DNA of 64,000 bases from Faecalibacterium hattorii (GCF_003287455.1 NZ_PRLC01000013.1:40338-104337), one strand, 5' to 3'. Counted from the first letter of the stretch, positions 16,500 through 25,477 are shown. The notes: generated by a model not told the origin, from the letters alone. Numbers and translations: made by a program.

Positions 16500-17165
16500 T
16501 CAATTCATCACGATCAGGAGGACCTCACAAAACGGCACCGTCAGCCCGCAGCAGAAAAAGAAGAAATAATCCAGTGCGAACTTTACAAGGCAGACGCCGG
16601 GGGAGAGAAAATCAAGCGAATTTGTAAGGACTGCATCCCACTCGCCCCAGTGGCGAAAATATCCGGTCTGTTCAAAGAGACGCCAAAGGTTCAGAGAGAA
16701 ACACTCCAGCGCCAGAAGTAGCGGAAAGATCAGGAGGGACTGCATCCAGCCGTCCGCTCGGAAATCTCCATTGCCAAGGCCGTGCCAGTGAACGACAAGA
16801 ACACCGGGGTGGAAGCATACGCCCCAGACGGCCAGCAGGATGCTCAGGCAGAGCAGCGCGGCCCGGATGGAGTGCCAGTCGATGTGATGCGGACGGCGGA
16901 GCATGGTCAGGAAATCTTCCAGTGTGGGTTCGGCGTCCGGCAGAGACGTTTCCTGCGGGTCGCGGCAGTGCATCAGGTCGGAGAGCGTCAGGCCCAGTGC
17001 ATCTGCTAGTGGTTCCAGCGTGTTGATGTCCGGCAGACCGACGCCCCGCTCCCAGCGGCTGACGGCTTTGTCGGTCACATGCAGCTGTGCGGCCAGATCG
17101 GCCTGCGTCAGCCCGCAGGCCTTGCGGGTCCGGGCCAGAAAGGCCCCGAAATCTTTGGCGTTCAT
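16500..17165 (-). CDS. XRE-family regulator with C-terminal membrane segments
   Basis: A 221-residue protein starting MNAKDFGAFLARTRKACG. Residues about 8-60 form a Cro/CI helix-turn-helix (LTQADLAAQLHVTDKAVSRWERG, shown by LTQADLAAQL and KAVSRWERG). The C-terminal half has three hydrophobic stretches (AALLCLSILLAVWGVCF, LLIFPLLLALECF, FALDYFFFFCCGLTVPF). Membrane-tethered XRE regulators of this layout are common in Clostridia, usually with unknown signals. An upstream ATG is rejected because AAAGGA lies correctly for ATG 17165. Convergent with putP. Confidence 0.85.
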   Translation of the reverse strand: MNAKDFGAFLARTRKACGLTQADLAAQLHVTDKAVSRWERGVGLPDINTLEPLADALGLTLSDLMHCRDPQETSLPDAEPTLEDFLTMLRRPHHIDWHSIRAALLCLSILLAVWGVCFHPGVLVVHWHGLGNGDFRADGWMQSLLIFPLLLALECFSLNLWRLFEQTGYFRHWGEWDAVLTNSLDFLSPGVCLVKFALDYFFFFCCGLTVPFCEVLLIVMN

Positions 17166-17250
17166 ACGGTTCACATCCTTTGAGGACAGGATAGCATACC
17201 CGGCTCCAAAACGCAACCGACGCTTCGTTTACCAGCGTCGTCACGCAAAA

Positions 17251-17291
17251 ATCCCCGCCTTGTGCTCGGTCAATGAACACAGGGCGGGGAT
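17251..17291 (-). terminator. pckA terminator
   Basis: ATCCCCGCCTTGTG and CACAGGGCGGGGAT pair; on the minus strand the hairpin is followed by TTTTTG, 41 nt after the pckA stop. Confidence 0.85.
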
Positions 17292-17331
17292 CGTTTTATA
17301 TGGAGTTCAGAAGAAAAATGCTGGGTTCAGC

Positions 17332-18936
17332 TTACAGCTGGGGGCCGGCGGAGACCAGAGCCTTGCCGTGCTCGTTGCCTTCGTACTTTGCGAAGTTCTT
17401 GATGAAGCGGCCAGCCAGATCCTTTGCCTTCTCCTCCCACTGGGAAGCGTCAGCATAGGTGTCGCGAGGATCGAGGATCGCGGGATCGACGCCGGGCAGC
17501 TCGGTGGGAACTTCGAAGTCGAAGTAGGGGATCTTCTTGGTGGGAGCCTCGTTGATGGCACCGCTCAGGATGGCATCGATGATACCACGGGTATCCTTGA
17601 TGGAGATGCGCTTGCCGGTGCCGTTCCAGCCGGTGTTGACCAGATAAGCCTTTGCGCCGCTCTTCTGCATCTTCTTGACCAGCTCCTCAGCATACTTGGT
17701 GGGGTGCAGCTCCAAGAAAGCCTGACCGAAGCAAGCGGAGAAGGTGGGGGTGGGCTCGGTGATGCCGCGCTCGGTGCCGGCCAGCTTTGCGGTGAAGCCG
17801 GACAGGAAGTAGTACTGGGTCTGCTCCGGGGTCAGGATGGAGACCGGGGGCAGAACGCCGAATGCGTCAGCAGACAGGAAGATGACGTTCTTGGCTGCGG
17901 GTGCAGAAGAGATCGGGCGGACGATGTTCTGGATGTGGTTGATGGGGTAGGACACACGGGTGTTCTCGGTCACGCTCTTATCGGCGAAGTCGATGTGGCC
18001 CTCAGCGTCCAGCGTGACGTTCTCCAGCAGAGCGTTGCGCTTGATGGCGTTGTAGATGTCGGGCTCGGACTCCTTGTCCAGATTGATGACCTTTGCGTAG
18101 CAGCCGCCCTCGAAGTTGAAGACGCCGTTGTCATCCCAACCGTGCTCGTCGTCGCCGATCAGCAGACGCTTCGGGTCGGTGGACAGGGTGGTCTTGCCGG
18201 TGCCGGACAGACCGAAGAAGATGGCGGTGTTCTTGCCCTCCATATCGGTGTTGGCGGAGCAGTGCATGGAAGCCATGCCCTTCAGCGGCAGGAAGTAGTT
18301 CATCATGGAGAACATACCCTTCTTCATCTCGCCGCCGTACCAAGTGTTGACGATGACCTGCTCCTTGGTGGTGATGTTGAACATGACAGCAGTCTCAGAG
18401 TTCAGGCCCAGCTCCTTGTAGTTCTCGACCTTTGCCTTGGAAGCGTTGTAGACCACGAAATCAGGCTCGAAGTGCTCCAGCTCCTCAGCGGTGGGCTTGA
18501 TGAACATGTTGGTGACAAAGTGTGCCTGCCATGCCACTTCCATGACGAAGCGGATCGCCATGCGGGTATCCTTGTTTGCGCCGCAGAAAGCATCCACGAC
18601 GTACAGGCGCTTGTTGGACAGCTCCTTCTTTGCAATCTCCTTCACGGCAGCCCAAGCTTCCTGAGAAGCGGGGTGGTTGTCGTTCTTGTATTCGTCGCTG
18701 GTCCACCACACGGTGTCCTTGGAGTTCTCGTCCATGACGATGAACTTATCCTTGGGGGAGCGGCCGGTGTAGATACCGGTCATAACGTTGACGGCACCCA
18801 GCTCGCTGACCTGACCCTTCTCGTAGCCTTCCAGACCGGGCTTGGTCTCCTCTTCAAACAGCTGCTCATAAGAGGGGTTATACACGATCTCAGTCGTGCC
18901 GGTGATACCATACTTGCTCAGATCTACCTTTGCCAT
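17332..18936 (-). CDS. pckA: phosphoenolpyruvate carboxykinase (ATP)
   Basis: Interconverts oxaloacetate plus ATP with PEP, CO2 and ADP; in gut anaerobes it often runs toward oxaloacetate. The 534-residue protein has the substrate motif [11 protein letters not shown], the kinase-1a P-loop [14 protein letters not shown], the kinase-2 motif [10 protein letters not shown] and the adenine-binding region [17 protein letters not shown] (in part). Length is typical. It is monocistronic with its own promoter about 110 nt upstream and a strong terminator. Confidence 0.97.
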   Translation of the reverse strand: MAKVDLSKYGITGTTEIVYNPSYEQLFEEETKPGLEGYEKGQVSELGAVNVMTGIYTGRSPKDKFIVMDENSKDTVWWTSDEYKNDNHPASQEAWAAVKEIAKKELSNKRLYVVDAFCGANKDTRMAIRFVMEVAWQAHFVTNMFIKPTAEELEHFEPDFVVYNASKAKVENYKELGLNSETAVMFNITTKEQVIVNTWYGGEMKKGMFSMMNYFLPLKGMASMHCSANTDMEGKNTAIFFGLSGTGKTTLSTDPKRLLIGDDEHGWDDNGVFNFEGGCYAKVINLDKESEPDIYNAIKRNALLENVTLDAEGHIDFADKSVTENTRVSYPINHIQNIVRPISSAPAAKNVIFLSADAFGVLPPVSILTPEQTQYYFLSGFTAKLAGTERGITEPTPTFSACFGQAFLELHPTKYAEELVKKMQKSGAKAYLVNTGWNGTGKRISIKDTRGIIDAILSGAINEAPTKKIPYFDFEVPTELPGVDPAILDPRDTYADASQWEEKAKDLAGRFIKNFAKYEGNEHGKALVSAGPQL

Positions 18937-19049
18937 GATACTTATACCTCTTCTTTCAGATTCAATTCTGATCGCACAGCGCGTACATCCTCAGCCAAAA
19001 GGGCCGCGCAGACGATGAAGAAATACAGATGCGTATTCTCCTGTTTATC

Positions 19050-19077
19050 ATTATACATAAAACACGCCCAAAATCAA
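19050..19077 (-). promoter_or_regulatory. pckA promoter
   Basis: On the minus strand TTGATT (19072-19077), a 16-nt spacer and TATAAT (19050-19055), leaving a leader of about 107 nt before pckA. Confidence 0.65.
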
Positions 19078-19099
19078 CCAGATAAAACAAATCCTTCGG

Positions 19100-19587
19100 T
19101 TAGAAACAACAAATTTCATTAAGAATCTGAGACGTTTGCGGTAATTTCATGAAAAAAACCGGGGTTTGGGATGAACAAAATAAAGATATTTTGCCAAAAA
19201 CAAAATTATGATAAAACTTTAACGAACTGGGATACTAGGTAAGGGGTCCCACCATTGCGGGACAGCACCTTTTGGGCTTTTCGTTATGCCCGTTTTGAAC
19301 GTGTTGTCAAGGGTTTTGCCTTATCTTACGCTCGCTGTGCGAAGCAAAGGTGAAGTGTTCCCGCTGCCGTCCTTGCCCTCTCCGTCATCGCTTCGCGATG
19401 CCACCTCTCCCAAAGTGAGAGGCCTTGGCAGTCCGCCAAAAACCGCGGGGCATCTTGTGTTACGCCAAACTTTCACCGCCTTTTCGCGCGATTTCACTGG
19501 CAAAGAACTTTAACCTGTGGTATACTGGTAAAAACGACGTAAAATCAGAAAACCCGCGCATCGCGCTTTTATGGAGAATCCTGCTTT
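19100..19587. other. long intergenic region with a dispersed-repeat copy
   Basis: No supported gene. The stretch contains AT-rich sequence (19100-19220), a partly palindromic GGGGTCCC...GGGAC segment near 19236-19266, and from about 19360 a G+C-rich repeat copy whose core (19377-19407) recurs at 20699-20730 in the opposite orientation. A TATACT near 19519 is a possible -10 box for the next gene. Confidence 0.5.
19377..19407 (-). repeat. dispersed intergenic repeat, copy 1
   Basis: On the minus strand this 31-nt block reads GAGGTGGCATCGCGAAGCG followed by ATGACGGAGAGG. It matches 20699-20730 except for one extra T there. The centre CATCGC..GCGATG is palindromic. Flanking GAGAGG/CCTCTC pieces suggest a larger foldable element. 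Looks like a small interspersed palindromic repeat of the genome. Confidence 0.7.
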
Positions 19588-20211
19588 ATGAAGACCCTCT
19601 ACATCTTCCTGACCCGTTCGGGCACCTTGGTGTCGAATTTGGTGTACGCACTGACCGGGGCGGAGTATACCCACATCTCCCTCGCGTTTGACGAGGATCT
19701 GAATACCCTGTACAGCTCCACCCGGAAGAACGGCTACACCATGTTTCCGGCGGGGCCGAGCCGGGAATACCTGAACAAGGGCGTCTTCCGGCTGCGGGAG
19801 AACATCCCCTGCGCGCTCTATGCGCTGGAAGTGTCGGACGAGGCCTACGCCCGCGCCAAGCGCCGCGCCGAACATATGATGACCCACGGCGAGCTCTACC
19901 GCTTCAACTCGCTGGGGCTGCTGCTCTGCGCGTTTCATATCCGCTGGAACCGCCGCCGCCATTATTTCTGCTCCCAGTTCGTCAGCGAGGTGCTGCAGAA
20001 GAGCGGCTCGCTGGACCTGCCCAAGCACAGCACCCTCATGCGCCCCAACGATTATGCCGCCCTGCCCCAGCTGAGATGTCTGTATCAAGGGAGGCTGGCC
20101 GGTCTGCCCCAGCGGCAGAGCATGGAGATGGGCGAGGTGGAAAGCGTCATCGGGCTGTATCTGGAGGTCTTCTTCGGCGCAGTCAAGAGCGGGGCGCAGA
20201 AGATGTTCTGA
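19588..20211 (+). CDS. YiiX-like permuted papain-fold protein (putative amidase/peptidase)
   Basis: A 207-residue protein. An N-terminal His in AEYTHISLAFDEDLNTLYS and a later Cys in HYFCSQFVSEVLQKSG form the order His...Cys typical of permuted NlpC/P60-like YiiX/YebB proteins, which act as lipid- or wall-linked amidases. No signal peptide is visible, so it may be cytoplasmic or membrane-peripheral. Monocistronic, followed by the tRNA promoter. Family assignment comes from the motif pair; substrate unknown. Confidence 0.72.
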   Translation: MKTLYIFLTRSGTLVSNLVYALTGAEYTHISLAFDEDLNTLYSSTRKNGYTMFPAGPSREYLNKGVFRLRENIPCALYALEVSDEAYARAKRRAEHMMTHGELYRFNSLGLLLCAFHIRWNRRRHYFCSQFVSEVLQKSGSLDLPKHSTLMRPNDYAALPQLRCLYQGRLAGLPQRQSMEMGEVESVIGLYLEVFFGAVKSGAQKMF

Positions 20212-20238
20212 TTTTTTGAAAAAACTTGAAATTTCCTG

Positions 20239-20267
20239 TTGACAAAACGCGGCCGATGTGCTAAAAT
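20239..20267 (+). promoter_or_regulatory. promoter of the tRNA-Glu/tRNA-Asn operon
   Basis: TTGACA (20239-20244), a 17-nt spacer, TAAAAT (20262-20267), about 40 nt before tRNA-Glu. Confidence 0.82.
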
Positions 20268-20308
20268 AATCGAGTCGGGAGCGAACGCCCGATGCAAAAT
20301 GGACGTAT

Positions 20309-20383
20309 GGCCCGTTGGTCAAGCGGTTAAGACAGAGGCCTCTCACGCCTTTAACATCGGTTCGATTCCGGTACGGGTCACCA
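20309..20383 (+). tRNA. tRNA-Glu(CTC)
   Basis: A 75-nt tRNA with encoded CCA. Acceptor strands GGCCCGT and ACGGGTC pair (one G-U); the anticodon loop holds CTC between T and A in GCCTCTCACGC; the T-loop is GGTTCGATTCC. CTC reads the GAG codon. Confidence 0.93.
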
Positions 20384-20424
20384 TTTTTTAGTAGTAAAAC
20401 GGCTCTGTGCCGTTTTATATAGAT

Positions 20425-20501
20425 GCCTCTTTAGCTCAGTCGGTTAGAGCACCTGACTGTTAATCAGGGTGTCGCCTGTTCGAGTCAGGCAAGAGGCGCC
20501 A
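20425..20501 (+). tRNA. tRNA-Asn(GTT)
   Basis: A 77-nt tRNA with encoded CCA: acceptor GCCTCTT/AAGAGGC with discriminator G, D-arm TTAGCTCAGTCGGTTAGAGC, anticodon loop CTGTTAA, T-loop TGTTCGAGTCA. A short AAAACGGC...GCCGTTTT hairpin lies between the two tRNAs and may be a processing or partial termination signal. Confidence 0.95.
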
Positions 20502-20504
20502 GCA

Positions 20505-20537
20505 AAGCGATGGATATTTTTCCGTCGCTTTTTTCTT
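20505..20537 (+). terminator. terminator of the tRNA operon
   Basis: AAGCGA pairs with TCGCTT just after tRNA-Asn, followed by TTTTCTTTTG. The stem is short. Confidence 0.55.
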
Positions 20538-20602
20538 TTGTTTCCACCCTTTTGTTGACAGAAAATTGGACTGGGGCTATACTTATTAGCAAAGGAAAAA
20601 AC

Positions 20603-20740
20603 CTCTCGGGCCGCCTGTCGGCGTCCAGCTCCCCTAATAGGGGAGCCCTTGGCAAAACCGGGAACTGGATGGATACGCCAGAGCCTCCCCTACAAGGGGA
20701 GGTGGCATCGCGTAAGCGATGACGGAGAGGTTGTACGAAG
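20603..20740 (+). repeat. dispersed intergenic repeat, copy 2 (extended)
   Basis: Two foldable parts: CTCCCCTAATAGGGGAG (20629-20645) and CCTCCCCTACAAGGGGAGG (20684-20702), followed by the block at 20699-20730 shared with copy 1 (19377-19407, opposite strand). The unit lies between the tRNA terminator and trpS and would form hairpins in the trpS leader. Confidence 0.65.
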
Positions 20741-20768
20741 GTGAGCCTGAAAGAGAAGGAGATTATTT

Positions 20769-21830
20769 ATGAAGCAAATTATCCTGACCGGCGACCGCCC
20801 CACGGGCCGTCTGCATGTGGGCCATTACGTTGGCTCCCTGAAGGAGCGCGTCCGGCTGCAGAACACCGGCAAGTTCGATGAGATCTACATCATGATCGCT
20901 GATGCACAGGCGCTGACCGACAACGCCGACAACCCGGAGAAGGTGCGCCAGAACATTTTGCAGGTGGCGCTGGACTATCTGGCCGTGGGCATCGACCCCG
21001 CCAAGGCCCACATCTTCATTCAGTCCATGGTGCCGGAGCTGACCGAGCTGAGCTTCTATTATATGAACCTCGTCACGGTGTCCCGCTTGCAGCGCAACCC
21101 CACCGTCAAGGCGGAGATCCAGCAGAAGAACTTTGAGACCAGCATCCCGGTCGGCTTCTTCACCTACCCCATCAGTCAGGCCGCCGACATCACAGCGTTC
21201 CGCGCCACTACCGTCCCGGCGGGCGAGGATCAGATGCCCATGCTGGAGCAGTGCCGCGAGATCGTCCACAAGTTCAATTCCGTCTACGGCGAGACCCTGA
21301 CGGAGCCTGAGATCATGCTGCCCCAGAACGCCGCCTGTCTGCGTCTGCCGGGCATTGACGGCAAGGCCAAGATGAGCAAGTCGCTGGGCAACTGCATCTA
21401 CCTCTCCGACGAGCCGGAGGACATCAAGAAGAAGATCATGTCCATGTACACCGACCCCGGCCACCTGCGGGTGCAGGATCCCGGCAAGGTGGAGGGCAAC
21501 CCCGTCTTCACCTATCTGGACGCCTTCAGCCGCCCGGAGCACTTCGCCGAGTTCCTGCCGGAGTACCAGAACCTCGACGAACTCAAGGCCCACTATCAGC
21601 GCGGCGGTCTGGGTGATGTGAAGATCAAGAAGTTCCTCAATGCCGTCATGCAGGCCGAGCTGGAGCCCATCCGCACCCGCCGCAAGGAGTGGGAGCAGCG
21701 TCTGCCGGAGGTCGTGGAGATCCTGAAGGAAGGCAGCGCCGTGGCCGAGAAGACCGCCGCCGCCACCCTCGCCGATGTCCGCAAGTCCATGAAGATCGAT
21801 TACTTCACGGATAATAACTTGCTGAAGTAA
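20769..21830 (+). CDS. trpS: tryptophanyl-tRNA synthetase
   Basis: Class I synthetase charging tRNA-Trp. The 353-residue protein has the HIGH-equivalent GRLHVGHYVGSL, the tryptophan-pocket segment around YPISQAADITAF, AGEDQMPMLEQ, and the KMSKS loop KAKMSKSLGN. ATG 20769 follows AAGGAG. Length fits bacterial TrpRS. Monocistronic; repeat copy 2 forms part of its 5' region and a strong hairpin follows. Confidence 0.96.
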   Translation: MKQIILTGDRPTGRLHVGHYVGSLKERVRLQNTGKFDEIYIMIADAQALTDNADNPEKVRQNILQVALDYLAVGIDPAKAHIFIQSMVPELTELSFYYMNLVTVSRLQRNPTVKAEIQQKNFETSIPVGFFTYPISQAADITAFRATTVPAGEDQMPMLEQCREIVHKFNSVYGETLTEPEIMLPQNAACLRLPGIDGKAKMSKSLGNCIYLSDEPEDIKKKIMSMYTDPGHLRVQDPGKVEGNPVFTYLDAFSRPEHFAEFLPEYQNLDELKAHYQRGGLGDVKIKKFLNAVMQAELEPIRTRRKEWEQRLPEVVEILKEGSAVAEKTAAATLADVRKSMKIDYFTDNNLLK

Positions 21831-21856
21831 CAAATTGTAAAATATAAATGCAAGAA

Positions 21857-21896
21857 AACAGCGCCGCTCTCCCGGTCACGGGAGAGCGGCGCTGTT
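21857..21896. terminator. bidirectional terminator between trpS and the thrS operon
   Basis: AACAGCGCCGCTCTCCCG pairs perfectly (18 bp) with 21879-21896 around a GTCA loop; T-rich sequence follows on the plus strand, and the hairpin lies immediately after the minus-strand stop at 21900. Confidence 0.88.
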
Positions 21897-21899
21897 TGT

Positions 21900-22052
21900 T
21901 TAACGTTTCAAATCTGCAAATAGTTCATCCAAATCCGCAGAATGCTTTACATTGGGGTCTCGCGCAATGCGCTCGGCTTCCAACATGGCAGCAATGGTTT
22001 CTTCGTTTGGATGCTCTTCACTTTGCAGCTCTATTTTTACAATATCAGGCAT
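21900..22052 (-). CDS. short RelB/DinJ-like antitoxin remnant overlapping thrS
   Basis: A 50-residue frame, MPDIVKIELQSEEHPNEETI through the C-terminus DLDELFADLKR. The C-terminal 30 residues (MLEAERIARDPNVKHSADLDEL, shown in part as AMLEAERIARDP) match the toxin-binding tail of RelB/DinJ antitoxins, but the N-terminal DNA-binding half is missing and no toxin gene is adjacent. Its ATG lies inside the last codons of thrS (8-bp overlap), and no separate ribosome-binding site is seen, so any translation would be coupled to thrS termination. Either a decayed antitoxin or a small coupled peptide. Confidence 0.6.
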   Translation of the reverse strand: MPDIVKIELQSEEHPNEETIAAMLEAERIARDPNVKHSADLDELFADLKR

Positions 22053-23835
22053 TGTAGCTGCGGTTCTTGATCTCGTCGGTGACCTTTGCGATGAAGGCGT
22101 CGAGGTCCATCGTGGTGGTCTCGCCCTTGCGGTCACGGACGGAGATGTTGCCGGCCTCGGCTTCCTTGGCGCCCAGAACCAGCATATAGGGCACGCGGTC
22201 CACCTGCTGTGCGGCGCGGATCTTGTAGCCGATCTTCTGGTTGTCGTCGTCCAGAGCTACGCGGATACCGGCCTCCACCAGCTTCTCGGTGACGGCCTCA
22301 GCGTAGTCCAGCGTCTTTTCAGAGACGGGCAGGACCTTGACCTGCACAGGAGCCAGCCAAGTGGGGAACTTGCCCTTGGTCTCCTCGATCAGGTAGGCCA
22401 TGAAGCGGTCCAGAGAGCCGAGGATCGCGCGGTGCAGGACCACGGGGGTCTTCTCGGTGCCGTCCTTGTCCACATAGGTCAGGTGGAACTTGGCGGGGAG
22501 GCAGAAGTCCAGCTGGCAGGTGGAGAGGGTGTACTCGGCACCAACGGCGGGCTTCACGTTGACGTCCAGCTTCGGGCCGTAGAAGGCGGCCTCGCCGATC
22601 TCCTCGGTGAAGTGGATGCCCAGCTCGGTCAGCACCTCACGCAGGGCGTTCTCGGCGTGGTTCCACATGGCGTCGTCGTCGTGGTACTTCTTCTTGTCGG
22701 CGGGGTCACGCAGGGACAGCACACAGCGGTAATCGGTGATGTTGAAGTCCTTGTAGGTCTCGAAGATCAGGTTGCAGACATCGGCCACCTCACTCTTGAT
22801 CTGCTCCGGGGTGCAGAACAGGTGGGCGTCGTTCTGGCAGAAGTGACGGCCGCGCTCGATGCCCTTCAGGGTGCCGGAGGACTCGTAACGGAAGTCGTGG
22901 GCGATCTCACCGATGCGCATGGGCAGGTCACGGTAGGAGTGGGGATGATTTGCGTAGATCATCATGTGGTGGGGGCAGTTCATGGGGCGCAGCACGTAGC
23001 TCTCGCCCTCCATCTCCATGGCGGGGAACATGTTCTCGCGGTAGTGATCCCAGTGGCCGGAAGTCTTGTACAGGTTCACGGTGCCGATGCAGGGGGTCAT
23101 GACGTGCAGGTAGCCGCGGGCACGCTCCTTGGCCTTGATATAGTTCTCCAGCTCCTGCCAGACGGTGTAGCCGGCGGGCAGGAACATGGGCAGACCACGG
23201 CCCACCAGATCGTCGGTCATGAACAGGCCCATCTCCTTGCCGATCTTGCGGTGATCGCGCTCGCGGGCCTCCTGCTGCTCCTTCTCCCAAGCTTCCAGCT
23301 CTTCCTGATTGCGGAAGGCCACGCCGTTGATGCGGGTCAGCATCTTGTTCTCTTTGTCGTTCTTCCAGTATGCGCCGGACTGCTGGGTGATCTTGAAGGC
23401 CTTCAGCGCCTTGGTGTAGGTCAGGTGAGGTCCGATGCACATATCGACATACTCGCCCTGCTGGAAGAAGCTGAACTCGGTCTCGTCGGCCAGATCCGCC
23501 ATGTGCTCGATCTTGTAGTTCTCGTGACGCTCTTCCATCAGCTTCACGGCCTCGTCGCGGGGCAGAATGAAGGGCTTGATGGCCAGATTTTCCTTGGTGA
23601 TCTTGCGCATCTCTTTTTCGATGTTGGCAAGATCTTCGTCGGTGAGCTTGGTGTCGCCCAGATCGACGTCATAGTAGAAGCCGTTCTCGGTGGCGGGGCC
23701 GAAAGCGAAGTCTGCCTCCGGGTACAGGCGCTTGATGGCCTGTGCCATCACGTGCGCTGCGGTATGGCGGATAACATGCAGTTCCTGATCCTGCGGGCAC
23801 TCGTCCACATGGCCGTCTTTGTAGATGATCTTCAT
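22045..23835 (-). CDS. thrS: threonyl-tRNA synthetase without TGS domain
   Basis: Class II synthetase charging tRNA-Thr. Start MKIIYKDGHVDECPQ follows GGAGA; upstream in-frame ATGs lie in the T-box leader and are rejected. The 596-residue protein goes almost directly into the editing/SAD domain (LHVIRHTAAHVMAQAIKR; zinc-like HxxxH), then motif 1, motif 2 (FRYESSGTLKGIERGRHF, in part) and motif 3 (GSLDRFMAYLIEE), and a C-terminal anticodon-binding domain. The usual ~60-residue TGS domain at the N-terminus is reduced to about 20 residues. Controlled by a T-box leader. Confidence 0.96.
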   Translation of the reverse strand: MKIIYKDGHVDECPQDQELHVIRHTAAHVMAQAIKRLYPEADFAFGPATENGFYYDVDLGDTKLTDEDLANIEKEMRKITKENLAIKPFILPRDEAVKLMEERHENYKIEHMADLADETEFSFFQQGEYVDMCIGPHLTYTKALKAFKITQQSGAYWKNDKENKMLTRINGVAFRNQEELEAWEKEQQEARERDHRKIGKEMGLFMTDDLVGRGLPMFLPAGYTVWQELENYIKAKERARGYLHVMTPCIGTVNLYKTSGHWDHYRENMFPAMEMEGESYVLRPMNCPHHMMIYANHPHSYRDLPMRIGEIAHDFRYESSGTLKGIERGRHFCQNDAHLFCTPEQIKSEVADVCNLIFETYKDFNITDYRCVLSLRDPADKKKYHDDDAMWNHAENALREVLTELGIHFTEEIGEAAFYGPKLDVNVKPAVGAEYTLSTCQLDFCLPAKFHLTYVDKDGTEKTPVVLHRAILGSLDRFMAYLIEETKGKFPTWLAPVQVKVLPVSEKTLDYAEAVTEKLVEAGIRVALDDDNQKIGYKIRAAQQVDRVPYMLVLGAKEAEAGNISVRDRKGETTTMDLDAFIAKVTDEIKNRSYNA

Positions 23836-23868
23836 AATGAAATCTCCTTTTGAACCTGAAACGAAAAA

Positions 23869-24153
23869 ATGTGAAAAACGAAAAGCGCTCCATCCCGCAG
23901 CAATACACGGGATGAAGCGCTTGAAAATTTCGCGTTCCACGGTTCCACCCGAATTGTGCGGCACGCCGCACCACTCGCTGTGCTGTAACGGGCGCACCCG
24001 GCAGAGGTTCGCCTCTGCACTCTGCGGTGGTAGAAGCTCTGGCTGCGCTGGGCCGCTTGCAGCACGCTTTTTATAAAAGCGGCGGCTTTCTCTGAAACGC
24101 AGGGGGGCAAAGCCTCGGTTTGTCCGCATCATCGTTTTGGACGGAATGAAACT
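23869..24153 (-). promoter_or_regulatory. T-box riboswitch upstream of thrS
   Basis: The canonical T-box sequence GGGTGGAACCGTG lies at 23938-23950 on the minus strand. It is followed by a terminator hairpin: the arms GCGCTTCATCCCG and CGGGATGGAGCGC are followed by TTTTCGTTTTT. Upstream there is about 200 nt of structured leader for stem I. Uncharged tRNA-Thr would favour the antiterminator and switch thrS on. I could not assign the specifier codon with confidence; an ACN triplet is expected. Confidence 0.88.
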
Positions 24154-24159
24154 ACGCTG

Positions 24160-24188
24160 ATTGTAGCACGTTGGGCGGCAAAAATCAA
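24160..24188 (-). promoter_or_regulatory. thrS leader promoter
   Basis: On the minus strand TTGATT (24183-24188), a 17-nt spacer, TACAAT (24160-24165). Confidence 0.7.
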
Positions 24189-24199
24189 GGGCTGGAACG

Positions 24200-25477
24200 T
24201 CATTCCTCCTGATTTTTCACCTTATGCCGCAGTTTGTGGGACATATATTCGGACCGCAGCTTGTTGGTGACGAAGGTCTGGCTGCTGTACAGGCCGTGGT
24301 GGCCGGAGAGCATATAGCAGATGCCGCAGCCCAGCGCGATGAGCTCCAGCCCCGCGCCGCTGAACAGCTCGAACCCCATCAGGATGGAGGGGATGAGGGC
24401 GTTGGTCGCGCCGCAGAAGATGGAGACAAGGCCGACCGCTGCCGCAAACCCGGCGGGCAGACCCAGCAGCGGGCCAAAAACGCAGCCGAAGGTGGCCCCC
24501 ACAAAGAAGCTGGGCACGACTTCGCCGCCCTTGAACCCGCAGGAAAGGGTCAGCGCGGTGAGGAAGATCTTGCACAAAAAGTCCCACGGCAGGGCCTCGC
24601 CCTGCTCCACGGCGGCGGTGATGACGCCCATGCCCGCACCGTTGTACCGGCCCACGCCGAACAGGTAGGAAAAGGCGATGACGGCCACGCTGCCCACGAA
24701 GACGCGCAGCCACGGGTTCGGGAGGAGTTGCGGCACCTTGTGCTCCATGAAGTGCAGCAGACCGCAGAACAGCCGGGAGACGGCGGCGCACGCGAACCCC
24801 AGCAGGATGACGAGGAAGGCGCTCCAGACCGTCAGCTCCGGGGCCGTGATGGCAAAGTGGGTGGGGGCGATGCCAAAGGCCAGCGAGCAGCCGTAGGCGA
24901 TGAGGGCCGAGGTGAAGGCCGGGACAAAGGCCGAGGTAAAGGTCAGGCCCACGTCCTCCACCATCATGGCGAAGAGGGCAGCGGTGAGGGGGGTGCCGAA
25001 CAGGGCCGAGAAAAAGGCGGCCATGCCGCTGATGGTGGCGGTGCGGCGGTCGTGATCCTTGAGGTGGAGCAGGGTGCCCACGTTCCAGCCGATGCTGCCG
25101 CCCATTTGCAGCGCTGCGCCCTCGCGCCCGGCGGAGCCGCCGCACAGGTGGGTGAGCACGGTGCCGAGGAAGATGGCCGGGACCAGCAGGATGCTTACCG
25201 GCTCGCCGCTCTGCACCGCCCGGATGATGTTGTTGGTGCCCACGCCCTCGCACTTCGTTGCCTTATATAAGGCGGTGATGAGAAGGCCCGCCGCCGGCAG
25301 CAGGAACAGCAGCCACGGCTGGTCGGCCCGCAGCTCGGTGACACGCTCGACGGAAAGGTGGAACAAAGTGCCCACCAGCCCACAGATCAGCCCCGTGGGG
25401 ATCGCGAGGAAAAACCATTGCAGGGCCACCCGGATGGCAGCCTTGGCCGCGCGCTGGAACTCGTTGAAATTGCTCAT
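24200..25477 (-). CDS. ClC-type chloride channel or transporter
   Basis: A 425-residue membrane protein starting MSNFNEFQRAAK, chosen for GGAG upstream of ATG 25477. Its helical pattern and the motif GGSAGREGAALQMGGSIG match the ClC selectivity region; the gating glutamate of GREGP is kept while Pro is replaced by Ala. Other family segments are GCGIC near the C-terminus and FKGGEVVPSFFVGATFG (GxFxP-like region). No CBS domain. It could be a Cl-/H+ exchanger or a channel; fluoride selectivity is not indicated. Its end is only 12 nt from the thrS -35 box. Confidence 0.9.
   Translation of the reverse strand: MSNFNEFQRAAKAAIRVALQWFFLAIPTGLICGLVGTLFHLSVERVTELRADQPWLLFLLPAAGLLITALYKATKCEGVGTNNIIRAVQSGEPVSILLVPAIFLGTVLTHLCGGSAGREGAALQMGGSIGWNVGTLLHLKDHDRRTATISGMAAFFSALFGTPLTAALFAMMVEDVGLTFTSAFVPAFTSALIAYGCSLAFGIAPTHFAITAPELTVWSAFLVILLGFACAAVSRLFCGLLHFMEHKVPQLLPNPWLRVFVGSVAVIAFSYLFGVGRYNGAGMGVITAAVEQGEALPWDFLCKIFLTALTLSCGFKGGEVVPSFFVGATFGCVFGPLLGLPAGFAAAVGLVSIFCGATNALIPSILMGFELFSGAGLELIALGCGICYMLSGHHGLYSSQTFVTNKLRSEYMSHKLRHKVKNQEE

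Noticed and set aside
21952..23853. Long plus-strand frame across thrS
   Set aside because: Mirror of the thrS coding sequence; thrS has all class II motifs and a T-box leader on the minus strand.
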